Shown: one piece after another, positions 34,627 to 45,762 of the stretch | Layout of the letters: each line of letters starts with the position of its first letter | Position numbering within the stretch: position 1 is the stretch's first letter | Notes under the pieces: generated by a model | Database searches by the model: none | Told to the model about the DNA's origin: nothing | The model's input: only the letters and a program-made list of their open reading frames with translations | Assembly (NCBI GenBank): GCA_023055425.1 | Contig: JALGPY010000004.1 | Coordinates: 22,033,718-22,097,717 of the forward strand | Length of the DNA: 64,000 nucleotides | Origin: Linanthus parryae | Lineage: Eukaryota; Streptophyta; Magnoliopsida; Ericales; Polemoniaceae | Direction: 5' to 3' | Position numbers and translations under genes: made by a program

Positions 34627-36019
34627 AGTTGGAATTGTGACATAGAGAAAATCAATTTATCGTGTTAATTATATTGACTTACTATTCATTATGTTATCAA
34701 TATGGAGATATGTTAACATGCATGAAGTCCTTAGAATATAATGTTATATTCTTAAATAACCCTAGTCAAGTACTACAGTTAATAGGACGACTGTATAGCA
34801 TCGAGACTAGTATGTAGGTAGATTGATATGAAGATATCAAGTCTAGCACATGGGTATGCATTTGGTGTAATTGCATACTGGATTGACCCACAAGGAGAAG
34901 GCTACATACAAGTTATGTAGAGTCACAAGTGATTCTCGAAGTGACAATGGTATTGTGGTTCTTAGACTTGAAGTCAGATACTCTAGTTGTGGAATATTGT
35001 GTTTTGATATCGTCAAACACTACACCGTGACTGGGTAGCAATAAAGCTGTTAATCGGACACAATATGAAATAAGCTTAGAGATGGTAATGATGTAGATAG
35101 GATTTGTCCCTCCCACATAACGGGAGAAAATATCCGCGGCCACTCGAGGGGTAGTGCTTAGAGAATGTCTGGCCAGACTCAAATAAATTAATATAGGATA
35201 TTGATGTTATCTGCATGGATAAGACTATCCCAGAATCGAGAAACTATGGATTGGATTCAAGAGTGTGACTTGTATGTCTCGTGTTCAATCCGGATATGGA
35301 GACAAAGGGATAATACAATACGGTAACATTGGTCACAAGGTTTGTCGGATTACTGACTATTTCTATTAGTTGGGTGGCATGGATGTGGGCCAGACACCGC
35401 TCCATGTTAGTAATTGTTACTACCAACTAAGTAGAAACCTATGGGGTCACACACCCTATGGAATAAACTGGACTTTGGGAAATATGATTAATTAAATAGA
35501 AGGATCAATACGCAAGCACAAGCAAACTTAGTACGACTAATTTGCAATGTGGGCTAATCTGTGTATGGACATGATTAGTATTGGGGCTATTATGTAGTTA
35601 ATAAGGAGTTATTCACTATATGAAGAACACTCTTAGCTTTTTTCTCATGTGAGTGTGTCATAATTTTTATCACACTATGAGAAAACAAAGCATGGAGAGA
35701 GAGACAAGACAAGGAGGGCTGAATCTCCCCGCCGTCCGCCCCTCCCATGCCGTCGGCCTCATGAGGGCGACCGTTTGGGTGTCCCTTTTGCGTGATCATT
35801 CTTCATCCTACTTCTTCCGTTGCTAGCACAAAGGCGTGAGATATCAATAGAGACGAGAACACTATTTCACGTGTGAAGTCATCCATGGAGACAAACATGG
35901 TATTTGATACTTTATCCCTTACCATCGTTATGATGTCTAGTCCTGTGATCCTTGGAGGGTCTTGAACGCATGTTTATTTATTTTTATTCCACTGCAAATT
36001 CGTATCAAGCTCCTATACA
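34627..36019 (+). repeat. Copia 3' LTR
   Basis: Begins AGTTGGAATTGTGAC (first T mutated) after a purine-rich GTGCAAGTGGAGAC, and ends TCCTATACA. Contains an extra segment of about 95 bp near 35064-35158 compared with the 5' LTR. Confidence 0.85.
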
Positions 36020-37633
36020 CCCCTCCTCCGTGCAATCAAGAATATGAGCAGCTAAAGCAATATTTAAGCTAAATGAGCTCATGATAGCTAAATTAGAGAT
36101 AATCGATGAAGGAATGAAGATGAATGAGGAAACTGTCCAGCTTGATGAAAAACAAGTGGCATAAATTTTTTCGTGCATTGACATATGCTGATAATGACCA
36201 TGGGCCTAGAAGCATCATTCCTGACTTAGTTGAGGAGTTCAAAGAGGAAGATGAAGAACCCCCAGAGGTCTATAATACTGTTTTGTCATAAAGTAATAGA
36301 TCTTGGGCCACTTCATACTCAGATTGGGATGACGTTGCGACGCCTATGAAGTTTGTGCCTCACATAATTCCGGAGTCATGTCTTGAAGCGAGAGTGTTGA
36401 CATCGTTAGCTTATGGCCTAATTATATTGAAGAGGGTTTTAGTGAAGAACAACCTCATAAGTGCATTGATAATGAGTTCTCCCCAATCACTGAAGATATT
36501 TTCTTTGAGGAAGAAAGCCATAAAGCTAAGGAAATATTGCATGGAGATGTTTGCAAGGACAGGTATCAAGAAATTCCACCGCCTGATCCATATCTTTTGG
36601 ATATCATAAAAATGGTTGAATAACATGAGAAAGAAGAAAGACCCTAGTTTTATGCAATACATTATTTTCCACATAAGATTCCAAGACACACATTAGAAAA
36701 GAAAGCAGTAAAGACAGAACTCATTGCTATTGCAGTTCCACATGGGATTCTATTTCCACATGAATGGTCCTTGATGATATTGATTTTGAAGAATTGGAAG
36801 AAAGAGAAGAAGAATAAGTAAAATGGGTCATGATGCAGTGAATGAATTCTCGAGAAGACCGGTGAACAAGAAATGGAAGCACAAAAAGAAGAAAATATTC
36901 AATGTCGTCTTCTAAAATCTACAATTTCTTTGCACCATATTCATCTCATGCATGCTCACTTGAGAAGAGACAAAGAGAGAAGCGATGGTGGAAGAATAAA
37001 AAAGTGGAGAGAAAAACCTCCTTAACATATCTGAGGTAACTGGGTCGGGTTGTCGACCTTAAATTACACGGTGCTTGTTGGGAGGAAAACCAACTTATTT
37101 TATGCTTTAACTTAGGGAGTGCATTTTTAAATGCAACTGTGTGGTTTTTTAATATTTATTTGGTGAGAAGAGAGAGAGGGACTGGCGTTTGTTTCCAAGT
37201 GACATAATTGAGCAGGTTTTGGGAGAGTCTACCTGGGTGTGCTGTGGCACACATGAACTTCATAGGGACTCGTGCATGCGAGTTGGGGATTCTCCAAACT
37301 CATATTTTAGCAGAGGAGGGAAGTCGACCACGGTGTGCGAGACCACACTGACCAGATAGGGGGAATGGTGGTGCCAATACCAATTCCTCAGGATTGCTTT
37401 TCATGGTTTTCTTCCCCGCCCTTGAGGCGGTTGTGAGTATTTCCTTCCTTGTGTTGAATTATGTTTCTTTTAGTATATATGTCAGCTCCATCTAATCTAT
37501 CGTCCCTACGCATTGGATTTCTGAGTCCTATGTTTAATCTCTAAATTCGTTGTGGAAAACAAAGCATTCAGTGTGGGGGCTGGTTTATCTGTTTCCTAGC
37601 CAATGTGTCTTGCATAACCAGTTACATGTAGGA
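36020..37633 (+). other. Rest of the Athila-like internal region (non-autonomous)
   Basis: Short acidic, Glu-rich peptides in shifting frames (for example DLVEEFKEEDEEPPE near 36215, and an open frame 36346-36609) with no gag, protease or RT. The text CGGTGCTTGTTGGGAGGAAA (about 37070) and CATTCAGTGTGGGGGCTGG (about 37565) resembles the 3' non-coding part and polypurine tract of Athila-type elements. The 3' LTR is absent; a different LTR starts at about 37634. Confidence 0.5.
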
Positions 37634-38489
37634 TGTTGTTGGCACCGAAATTTTGACGGCGTTACTGGCACTCAAATTTCAAAATACGCGCCAAAGAATC
37701 CTCAGCAAAAATTAAAAAATTTCAAAGTTCACGAGGGCAAAAGCTGGGTGTAACCCCCAAGCAAACTTAGGCGATAGATGCTTATCTAGACAAGATCTCA
37801 GACACGCAGAGAAGTTAAGAATAAAGAGATAAGCTGATCTCCAAAATATTTTCAAACGTTGGAGACAAGATATTATCTCCAGATCCACTAAACATCACGA
37901 GATCACGTACGTATCTCAAATCAATTTGTTCAAGTCTCTACAAGTAAGAGATCTCACCCCAAGCTCGGGGAGTTCTTCAGGAGCTGAGAAACAGAGAGAT
38001 ATAGAGAGAGAAGAGAGTAATCACGTGAGAAGATCACAAATACCAAACGATAGAAACTTCGACTCCTACGTCGGAGTAAGGCGAAGCCGACTCAGGAGGC
38101 AAGGAACCAGACACCGGAGCCAAGTCCACCAAAACATGCTAATGGCGTCAAACTAGTAAAGGGTTCCAAAGCCCCTAAATACCTCTCTCTCTCCTCTTCG
38201 TACACTCTCTTAATAAGGTTTCTTTAATAGAAGTTCCACATATATGTTTTTTTTATAGAAATTGTATCAATTTTGGTATCAAACCGGTACAAAATTCAAT
38301 AAAATGCTCTTTTAATTCCTTCTGTTTTATTCTTACATGTTTGTTTTTTTTTCGTGTTTCATTAATCAGGGGTTCCTTTAATTTAGGGTAAAGTTCGGAA
38401 ATTAGGACTAGGTAAACAAAAGTACTTGTTGCGCATATTTATATATCAAAATCAATAAAATATGAGCTTCTTAAAAATGAGTGTCTACA
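37634..38489 (+). repeat. Tat-type 5' LTR (boundaries approximate)
   Basis: Begins near TGTTGTTGGCACCG and ends TGTCTACA, two bases before a Tat-type primer site. The right end is firm; the left end is inferred from the TG and the change of sequence. The 3' partner is not in the window. Confidence 0.55.
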
Positions 38490-38491
38490 AA

Positions 38492-38509
38492 TTGGCATGC
38501 CCAGTGGGA
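38492..38509 (+). other. Tat-type primer-binding site
   Basis: TTGGCATGCCCAGTGGGA, followed by C. Sites of the form TTGGCACGCCCAGTGGGAC are usual in Tat/Retand-like elements. Confidence 0.75.
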
Positions 38510-41500
38510 CTATTTCTTCCCCTCATCTTTTGAAACAAAAAAACATATGCAAGAAAATTTTAACCACTTTTTCGTGACCTTACTAATAAATCTTTGTTCG
38601 GTCTCAGGTTACAAAGTGCTACCACGGGAGTTCCACCAAGGCCAGTGCTCGGCCTCTGGAACTCTTGACACCTTCTCAAGTCACGCAAAAAGTGCGTAAC
38701 CCTCACGAGATTTGGTGCCAAAGGGAGCGGCTCCAGTTCATATCCAAAAACCATCCCGTAAGAAGGCTCGTGCACAGGGATTGGTCACTCAAGATGTGAG
38801 GGGTTATCAAGAACTCTCTCCCTACCGAGTGGCTTTTCCTGGTTGAAATGAGACCTTGCTCAGAAGGATTGAGCCTATGGTTGAAGAGGTGAACATCCTG
38901 GTCCAAAGCGCCAGGATCCTGTTGGGGATCTGGAAGGCGAAGAAGATCAGAGGATTTTTACCCATATCTAAGAGGGTTGAGAAGGCGGTTATCTTCGCCA
39001 TGGAGATAACCATGGTCGTAACCATGCCGAACGCTACTGCCAATATGATCAGAGAGTAAGAGGAAGCCAAGGATCTTGCCGCCAAAGCAGGAGAAGCGGC
39101 CTCTGAGGAAAATTACAGGATTATAATGGAGATCGAGAAAAAAGTCATGTCCCATGAAATTACCCCGGCGACCGAAATTCCACCATCGTCGGTGAAAAAA
39201 TCCAGGACTTCCAAGGGTCTGTCCATATCAGATTCCCCCTTGTTGGTCAAAACTTTGAAGGGTTTCAAGGTCCTGTCCAATTTGGATTCGCCTTCGTTGG
39301 TCAATATTTCCATAGCTTCCAAGGGCTCATTGGGCGTAAGCCACTCGAATCCCTAGGGCTCAGCCTCCCGGGGCTTAGCTCCCAGGGTAAAAACTTACTT
39401 GGTGGCACAAAAGAAGCCATTTCCGTAGAAAGGAAGTGCATCACGGATAAAAAGCACTGCATTTGATTTTGTCTTTGCCATGCCCTTAGGCATACGCTCC
39501 AAGCATAGAAAGAACCGAGCTACAGGAGAAGACCTCCAAGCTCCGAAAGACGGAATTTTAAAAGATCACGAGCGTGAGTCTCTTGTACTCACCCTACCAG
39601 GAGATCTAATAAGGACGAAGGGAAAGTGGTTCAGACTTCAGTCTCCACTCCAGTTGGGGGACAAGTGGTGTTGGTAAAGTCAGGCCGCATCACGAGGTCA
39701 ATGGCCAGAAATATTGAGGCTCTAGACTTAATTGGTGTGGAGAATCCCTTATATGAAGAGGGAGGCGTTAGCTCATCCACGCTTGCACCAAAGGAAGCTG
39801 TAGCCGTGTTGATTGAAGATGTAGAGGATGATCCGATCTTTCGGGCCATGGAAGAGAAATTTTTCATCTTCCAGGCGCGATTGGAAAAGGAAGACAAGGA
39901 GATCGAAGCTATGTCACAGCAGATGAAAAATCTGCAAGCACAACTTTCGGAAGCCGGAAGCGCGACAAGCCAAGGGGGTGCGAGACCACAGGAGATCCCA
40001 CCCATGACTTCGGGACCAACACCCAACCATATCCAATAAATGGTCACTTGGGGTTACCATCCGCAACGACGGGAGTAATATTATCCAACACGTCGTCTGG
40101 AAGAGGCTTTCTCCCACAAGATCCCCACAAATCAAGTATCAATGGCCTTAGTCTGACATTACTATCATTGATTGGAGAAATGGTGGAAATCCAGGTATAG
40201 AGGGCTAAAGAGACAAAATATGGACTATCCATCGTGATTACAACACCGTACCCTTCATGGGTGGACAAGGTGACACTCCCCATCGGCTATCCCCAACCAG
40301 AGTTCAGGATGTTCAACGGAACCGGAGATCCGAGACAACATCTCGCACACTTCCTCTCCCTGTGTGGGCCTATAGCACATAACGAAGCTTTCTGCTTAAA
40401 GCTATTCGTCCAACCACATGAAGATGCCAACTTCAGTAGGTATTCATAGTTACCCGAAGTCTCCATACAAAGTTGGGACGCAATGACCAAATAATTTTTG
40501 AAATACTTCTGCAACACCCAAAGACGAGTTGGGGTTCCATAGTTGATTGAGACAAAACAGTGTGACAATGAGACAGTCAATGACTTCGTTGTTAGGTGGT
40601 GAGTGTTTACTTTTGCATGCCCCCAAAATTTCACCCAAAAGGAACTCATCAGGATGTGTCTCAACAACTTTAGGCACGAGCTATCCAACTCGTTGATGGC
40701 TCAAACGTTTAGTGGGTTCAACGATTTGTGCGTGAAGGCACATTACATGGAACTCGACCTCAGCAAGGCGAGAAGGTCCAAGTTCTCAAACAAGATTGAG
40801 CCCTCAACAGCTGCGGTAGTGGAGATGAAGAATTCTCCAGTCATTGGGATAAGGCAACCTGAAACTAAGAAATTTTCCATAAAGGAAAGATTGGGGAAAA
40901 AATACTCCTTTTCTGATGAATTGGTAGATGAATTCTTCAAGGACCTTGTTGAGCAAAAAATGATTTCTCTGCGAGAAGCCAAAATGTGTAATTAAGTAGG
41001 GAGGACGGACAATCGCAAATATTGTTCATATCACCGTTTAATTGGCCATTGCCTGAAGGAATCGTACTCAAGGACATGATCCAAGAACTACTGCATTCAA
41101 AAATAATTGAGTTGCCCCCATTAGAAAGGGTGAGTGCAAATCAGATCACCATAGACGAAGAGGGATGAAATCTTTGTCAGCCAAGAAGGGTGAAGAAGAA
41201 GAAAAATGTCGAGTCAAAGACATAAATGGTTCCCTTAGTCTCACGAACAAAGAGACGCTCCAAGAAAGTTAACAAGGTTGAAACTCACCCAGAACCCAAG
41301 GAGAAATATGAGCAGACGCCTCCTGCTCTGATGGTTTTGGAAGAATTTATGCCATCCAAATACCATACATCTGAGAGGGTAAGGAACTTGGTGAAAAAGA
41401 TGAATTCTCCAATCATCATGTCTTGTTTCACGATCACGACCAAGGACAAGACTCCCGAAGAGGTGTGTAAGCAGCCTAGACAAAATGTTTCAGAAAATCC

Positions 41501-42422
41501 TGAGTTCATGAGTGTCCCTCTAGATTTTTTCATGAATGCCCCGAGGCGGCTCCACGCCCCTAGTGGATATGAGATGTAAAACCAAAAAGAGTTCGAATAC
41601 GCCTACAGTCTAGGGAGGAAATTTCTAAGTCTTCTCCAAACAATGGGCCACAAAAAGTACGCTCGGAAGATGGAGCCTCTAGTGATGGAGGGTTGGAGCT
41701 GAATTACTCTCCATCTACCTCCATGGTTAAAGGAAAAAACTCAAACAACATCTCCAAGGTTTGTCCATGCAATATCATAACAGTTGATGTTGACTTTGTC
41801 GGAATAATGGTCCGTGTCGAAAGGGATCCAGAAGACTACGATAAAACAATTATGGAGTCGTGGACCAGAAATGACGAGGCTCAACTATCCATAGTTCTAA
41901 GAGAAAATCTCACCAAATTACCTCTTTTTTCAAAGGGAAACTGATTCGTGTTGGGTGGATCGGATCCCATTTCCAATTGGGTATGTGATACCCATCTTTC
42001 CGACCTATAGCACAGTTGGATGCTTGATGCGTCATCTCATTCCTTATCTCTCTTCATGTGGGAACACACAAAGCAACAAGGATTTGCTCATTCGACAATT
42101 CGTCCTTTCTTTGGAAGCGTAGGCCGAAGATTGGTACTTTAGTCTCCCCAGAAATTCCACCCCAGACTTGAATACCATGGCTGATAGGTTCTATAAGAGG
42201 TTTTATACTCAAAGTCGTCCTGATGATGCCCATTCTTCAACTGGTTCCGTGAACATGGTTCAAATTAGAGAGGAACCCAAGGATGAAAAGCAAGTAATTG
42301 CAAGTGCATGGCCCGCGTTTATCAAGTACAAGAGGCGTGCGCGAGCCGGTCCATCCAAGGATACCGAGGTTCCAAAGATAAAGGAAGTTCAAGATGAAGA
42401 AGAACAAGTTAAGTACGATGTC
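38510..42422 (+). pseudogene. Tat-lineage gag region, decayed
   Basis: A helix-prone N-terminal part (39626-40039, MARNIEALDLIGVEN to MKNLQAQLSEA) precedes the retrotransposon gag domain at 40234-40760 (FRMFNGTGDPRQHLAHFLSL, SIQSWDAMTK, CPQNFTQKELIRMCLNNFRH). The text YCSYHRLIGHCLKES near 41020 is the Tat CX2H-type knuckle region. A second gag-like stretch (about 42060-42260, SLPRNSTPDLNTMADRFYKR) follows, so gag sequence is present twice. Stops and shifts occur throughout. At 42422 the frame is interrupted by a solo LTR and resumes at 44053. Confidence 0.8.
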
Positions 42423-44047
42423 TGACACGATTTAACCACAAGTGCATGGCCGTCGTGTGTACTAATATGCGGAAATCCGGGTTTATCGAACCTAAGGGAC
42501 TTGTTGCGAACTAATTAGTATTGATTAACCTCGTGTGGGCAAGCTATTGAGTTGATTATTAAACGAAGAAAATTGATAAGACAAAGAAAGTATTTAAATA
42601 TTGAGATTTAAGATAGAGAAAACAACCAGGACACCTCGTTTGGGGGATTGGTAGGATCTTCTTATTGACGACGTTCTACGATTTGTGAAACACATATGAA
42701 ATTATCTTTTGCTAATCGAGCAATACTAACTCACCGACTTACCAAGTGAATATCCTATGCCTACATTAGATTAAAACCGAGTTACCAAGTTCTAATTACC
42801 CCTAAACATGTATTGGGGGTGAGTTCTACTCTAACGATCCCATTCAACGCAACCGAGTTACCAAGCCTATGAATGGGTGATTGTTTGGTTTCTCGGTTTA
42901 ACAATTATCGAGGTACCAAAGAATTGCAAACTAATTTCAAGCTAACAAGACGTCTCTAATTAACTAGATAGGATGACGATCACAAAACAATCATAGCAAA
43001 TGCAAAATCATTAATTAGGTTTATCAAAACATGAATCTCAATTCTTAAAACGCATAATCAATTTGAAAACCATAACCCCATAATAGGATCCTGATTTAAT
43101 AAGTTTATCTACTCATACTCATGGTCACAGCGACAAGAGTTTGTGTGATCATGAGCAAAAACAAAGAAAAGAATAGAAAGAGAGACCAAACGCGTAATAT
43201 TCAATGTCCAAGCAAGCTCCAAGCTCCCAAGCCTTGTCTACAACGTGTCCCACCTTGTCTCCAGGAAGCCTACCCTGACTCTAGGTCCTAATATTCGTGA
43301 TATATAGGGCTGGACACTATTTCTATGTATTTTGGTCAAATTTGCAATTCAGCCCCACTAGTCTGCAATTCTCGGACAGAATTGTAATCTAATCTTGACG
43401 GGGCCTTTTCTCCCTCATACGGATTCCGATTTGGGACTATCTTATATTGTTGGAAATCCCTGGATGTCTACTTTCTAATAGAGCAGGCCTTGCCAAAATG
43501 TCCTTATGTAGCTTCAGCAGCATCCCGAAGAGTGAAGTCTAGTCAGTGCAACTTTTCCAGCTCATCTTCGTTTTTGCGTCATCTTCGACAGACTATATCT
43601 TCCTCGTCCGACCTTTTGATTGAGCTCTGTTACCTACCATTTGAATTCTATTTGAGTCTACTTTCCTTTTTCACTGGTATCACTATACCAGACCTTGTAG
43701 AACTAAAAATATCATCAAAATAGTGAAGGTTGGTAACTTTTTCTCCTCTAACTTAGTTTCTCTTGCTTCCTCTTGACTTCCGAAGCTCGTTTCTTCTCTC
43801 CACTTGCTCTCCTCATGCAATGTTCCTGTGAGTCACAACACGAACACTACCACGAGGATAAAATGTGACAATAATACAAATCATACGTAAAACTAATAGA
43901 GAAACGCCCGGATTGTACGTTTAAGCGCAAAAAATACAAAAACACATTTTCTATTCAAATAAGCCCGCAATCCATCACATTTCACTGAAACACACACAAA
44001 TAATTACGTAAAGTGTACATAGGATAACTATTATGAAGGTGTTATCA
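42423..44047 (-). repeat. Solo Athila-like LTR, 1625 bp, with perfect target duplication
   Basis: On the minus strand it runs TGATAACACC to CGTGTCA. ATGTC flanks it at 42418-42422 and 44048-44052. Removing it rejoins the Tat frame. No internal region is present, so it arose by LTR-LTR recombination. Same family as the split LTR at 15610-16560 and 27280-27951. Confidence 0.93.
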
Positions 44048-44052
44048 ATGTC

Positions 44053-44140
44053 CTGTAACTCCTTGAGAAAATCCTAGCACTCTTGAGTGTGTATGCCGCC
44101 CTTAGGACGTCGCCTGAGCTGCGAAAATCCCTGATATACG
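44053..44140 (+). pseudogene. Tat gag/pol fragment between two insertions
   Basis: 88 bases of the host Tat element, reading (with shifts) LLSVY and RTSPELRKSLIY, a conserved Tat stretch between gag and protease. Continues at 55306. Confidence 0.75.
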
Positions 44141-45762
44141 TGACACACTTTCTTACGTGTTACCGCAAGTGCACGGTTCAAGTAATATAGGGTAATATTT
44201 CAACCCCCAATTATCGATCCCACAAGGACAAACTTGAGATTATTTAATTAGTTATTAGATTAGAGTACTGTTATAGGGAGGAAGAGTTATGCTTTAAGAT
44301 AGTCGTCGCCCCCAAACAAGCGACTAAAGTGAAGTAACAACAAAATTAATATTTTTGTATTTTTATGAAGAATATGGAGAACAACTAGGTGATCTAAGGA
44401 TCCCTTAGGGTTTTAGACAGTGTTGAAACACACTACCACCTACTTAGTTGTGTCGGGTAATAGCACTGACAATCTCCTCTCACACTCATGTCATTCTACC
44501 TATCAGTCGACTACGGGTCCTTTCGGTCCACCATCGCCTACCGATATGGTTATAACCGCCTAACATTAAGCCGATTTCTAGGTCCAATTAGTCCACCAAT
44601 GCCCAACGCTACATAAATGAATCTACCCTCACACGACTAGTACATCATCTCACCTATCAGTCTCAATGATTCGGGACTAATTTATTGTTCTCGTTCGTAA
44701 CTATGTAAAGTATCTCTCAAGCACCCACCTAGAAAGCTAGCGTAACTGATTCGCGACTCCTGTCTGCACTAAAAATTAAGCTTAGAACAATCAATCCAAC
44801 TATCAAGACAATAATCTTTAAGCTACGATTCAACTAATCTATTGATTCATCTTTCTAAAGTTGTTCTTTTCACCTAAGACGTGTGAATAGTCCTAAGCAA
44901 TCAAGATATACGATAAACAAAGAAGAACAATATAGTTGAATGAATCGAAACATGAATCAATAACTTGAATCCGGAAAATTGTCTAATTCATAAATCCTAG
45001 GTTCATATCCACATAAACTAGCAAATAAATCGAGCTAATCATCTCACGAATAGCGAAACAAAGTTTCTCCATAAACACGATGAAAAGAGAAGAGAAAGAA
45101 AGATCAAACGGTGAAATCGCCAAAGTTCCGACGAATCCGTGCAATCCCCAGGCTCCAAGCTTCTCTCCAATAGATCCCGTGCGTGAATATGATCCTCCCA
45201 GGTCTCTTCTCCCGTTTTTTACCAGCTGGGCGCGAGGTTTAATGTAACTTGGCCGAAATTGCATTTCAGCCCCTCCAGTTTGTCATTCTTCGACATAATT
45301 GTAAGCTGATCTTGTGCGGGCCAATACTCTCTCATCCGGACTCGTAATTGGGCCTACCACATATCGTTGGAAAGCCCTGGATGTATAATTTTATTAGTAA
45401 CAGGTCTCACTCCCAAATTCGTTATAGAACTCAAGATATCATCAGGTTTGCAGACTGGTCATCCTAGCTCCTCCAACTTTGCTTCTCTTCGTACCACTTG
45501 AGCTCACATTGTTTCTGAAGTTCGTTCCATGCCTCCTATCAACGGATTAGCATCCGTTCCTGTGAAGACAATATGTACAAACATACAAACATATTTATTT
45601 GAAAAATAACAACGAAATATGCATAGAAACACCCGGACTAACAATAAAGCTCATATAAAGCATCAAGTGCCAAAACGACTCATATTCTCTAACATTAGGC
45701 TCAAATATCTCATGATAATGTGGAAAATAACAATAATATATAGCTCCTAAAAGGTTCTATCA
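44141..45762 (-). repeat. Array LTR A (1622 bp)
   Basis: TGATAGAACC to GTGTGTCA on the minus strand. It retains about 95 bp near its end (44170-44300, including GTGCACGGTTCAAGTAATAT) that LTRs B and C lack. Confidence 0.9.

Larger units (their letters stand above)
28146..36019 (+). mobile_element. Copia element with both LTRs, heavily decayed
   Basis: About 7.9 kb. LTRs 28146-29494 and 34627-36019, Met-tRNA primer site, and remnants of integrase and RT in Copia order (integrase before RT). No long frame survives. Inserted in the Athila-like internal region. The flanks (CATCC and CCCCT) do not form a clear target duplication. Confidence 0.88.

Noticed and set aside
37565..37640. 3' LTR of the Athila-like element directly after its polypurine-like tract
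   Set aside because: No TGATAAC start or colinear LTR sequence follows; a Tat-type LTR begins about 50 bases later, so the 3' LTR is missing here.
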